Of a stretch of 64,000 nucleotides of DNA, positions 63,701 through 64,000 are shown in pieces (position 1 is the stretch's first letter; each line of letters starts with the position of its first letter). Both the position numbers and the translations under genes were made by a program. The DNA comes from Myxococcales bacterium (GTDB taxonomy: Bacteria; Myxococcota_A; Polyangia; Palsa-1104; JAEUJZ01). The stretch spans positions 1-64,000 of the forward strand of contig JAEUJZ010000020.1 of the NCBI GenBank assembly GCA_016794505.1. The letters run 5' to 3'. The notes beneath the pieces were generated by a model. That model had not been told where the DNA came from and made no database searches. It worked only from the letters and a program-made list of their open reading frames with translations.

Positions 63701-64000
63701 GGCTTGCGCCGCACCGTCAAAGGGGACGCTGCCGGTCAACATCTCGTACACGATGCAGCCCAGCGCGTACTGATCGGATCGCGCATCGATCTCGCCACCC
63801 ACCGCCTGCTCGGGGGACATGTAATGCGGCGTGCCCATGATCGTGCCCGCCATGGTCAAGCGCGAGCCACTGCCGCTGCTGTCATCCGTCAAGGGAGGTT
63901 GACTCATTGATACCGGCGGTTGGCTGATGGGTGTCGGCGGATCGCTGGTGACACCGCGCGCACCGCTGGTGGACAGGTTTGGATCCGACGAGGGCACAAG
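60701..64000 (-). CDS. Receptor-like Ser/Thr kinase with HEAT repeats (partial)
   Basis: The gene runs off the right edge; its start and the N-lobe of the kinase lie outside. The visible part begins before the activation segment MGTPHYMSPEQA, continues through the C-lobe (SDQYALGCIVYEMLTGSVPF, RFANM), a juxtamembrane region and one span (LWLLLVPSLLLVTLGGVVAY). Over 600 extracytoplasmic residues of HEAT-like helical repeats follow, then an Ala/Lys-rich linker, TPR-like helices and a C-terminal domain with PGTHEVVVDG resembling PEGA. This is a Pkn-type membrane kinase (Hanks type). It begins the operon, and its stop overlaps the next gene. Confidence 0.88.
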   Translation of the reverse strand, partial: LVPSSDPNLSTSGARGVTSDPPTPISQPPVSMSQPPLTDDSSGSGSRLTMAGTIMGTPHYMSPEQAVGGEIDARSDQYALGCIVYEMLTGSVPFDGAAQAILAKHVTRPVPALHERRPVRMDPVPSAVEKILLKLLAKEPEQRFANMREVSKALQREIDALLLARGERVLMGKSAAEVLTSGRPPRVVTLFGRYVPLWLLLVPSLLLVTLGGVVAYRQFVFTRAPSDRLAEGELLAARERARSFLRIQLSQGPASSRAALLAACGSTHDPALRSTLEALLASPDADVQAQAASALGQLGERAAVPALRQLLGQSSQPAVKIAAAGALDQLGQAEGGRHLQQALSSDDAAARQRAAYLLAEQGDRTAQDLLSAVAAGPDVPEEQLIRILARLAQAGDPSARTQLRERLLVPGRREHKLLAAAKLAQLGDEKGREFLLNLATQPGPDQLPAARLLATPEDPVGLTLFRSVVSDRHATAAARELACEGLGQAGTALDVRLLVPLLPQDDVAGGVESGRAVLRSAALSILHIASRQPSTLSEQSMAWARLALDDSDWVVRQSAAAVLGDSASDKATALLAKLVHDPEVRVRRSAVRALARRGDHAAWLALRDGVLDADGSVRSETLQAMGRLGQALRRVGVSGLLSEAQTWVRELVERGSAQEQLLAASLLLRLGDTSQRERLLGFQLSQSAEVRKLLVEHVDGESEVLITALADESPAVRMAAARRLAERGDRRAIPVLSEAMKRGGPMASAAYALLRRLGEKAVQAADSDLLALGAPLEQRLAAIEALGQAPSDVALPLLRRAAREREPEVRRAVLDTLAAQAAAGSANSPALQSLLRSLAEDHDPAVKAQAAALLARLLAPLAAGAASEKAEPEAGGERPSATSADREKNTAAGSTASAAQAVAAPGVLPDAAQPGADAKADAKKETSSEALREAKASETTSTPTKSAAALAHDLARSGEQSLAAKDYDRAQRSLEKARKLCSKPERNSGCEALLFDVSFQLARMHEAKGHLAEAMQEFQRAVKQASSVSGKDRDKAAAQDAVLRLVPRLGILIMPKKTGRSCQEVSLWMQPGTHEVVVDGHAQTVQIKAHQTVRAGSCP

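Overview
The window is a GC-rich chromosomal segment, most likely from a member of the Myxococcota. Pointers to that group are a TM-anchored Ser/Thr kinase with HEAT repeats, PEGA and FG-GAP lipoproteins, an Oar-like TonB receptor, paired DUF1501-type/cytochrome-c lipoproteins, Pro/Ala-rich linkers and a satellite microcompartment locus. The genus cannot be fixed from sequence alone. No rRNA, tRNA or CRISPR was seen.

Positions 1-~5675 are one end of an integrated mobile element: a serine recombinase (4508-5620), a double-HTH XRE regulator, two divergent proteins sharing an N-terminal zinc finger, and small unknown genes. It sits inside a beta-propeller (SBBP-type) lipoprotein gene whose 5' part survives at ~5676-6358 and runs in frame into the recombinase. 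The other half of the lipoprotein gene and the second att site lie to the left, outside the window.

Positions 6.5-32 kb are mostly chromosomal housekeeping and envelope genes: a Rid-family protein, a pdhB-pdhC-lpd operon without E1 alpha, a TonB-like anchored protein, a lipoprotein behind a candidate sigma-54 promoter, pcm, a Tat-exported DUF1501/DUF1552-like protein with a haem-c lipoprotein partner, psd, a methyltransferase fused to a ~480-residue disordered region, a ZnT9-like CDF transporter, yebC, and a lipoprotein followed by an Oar-like TonB-dependent receptor.

Positions 32-45.5 kb look like an accessory island: a zinc-ribbon membrane protein, an unknown protein, UDP-glucuronate decarboxylase, a two-module AAA+ ATPase of the kind found with extracellular contractile injection systems (eCIS), four SAM methyltransferases, two glycosyltransferases, a Gly-rich protein, twin paralogues (one soluble, one lipoprotein) and a DUF4157 HExxH protein. 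No sheath, tube or baseplate gene is present. This is the best candidate for an undescribed system here.

Positions 45.6-54.4 kb hold a three-gene microcompartment satellite (two BMC-P vertex proteins plus a class II aldolase with a C-terminal encapsulation-like helix and a missing zinc ligand), a glutamine amidotransferase, etfBA, a PEP-utilising/dikinase-like enzyme, rpmE and prfA. Positions 54.5-64 kb are a tightly overlapping five-gene operon read leftwards: receptor-like kinase, then two copies of a [PEGA protein + FG-GAP lipoprotein] module. The kinase runs off the right edge.
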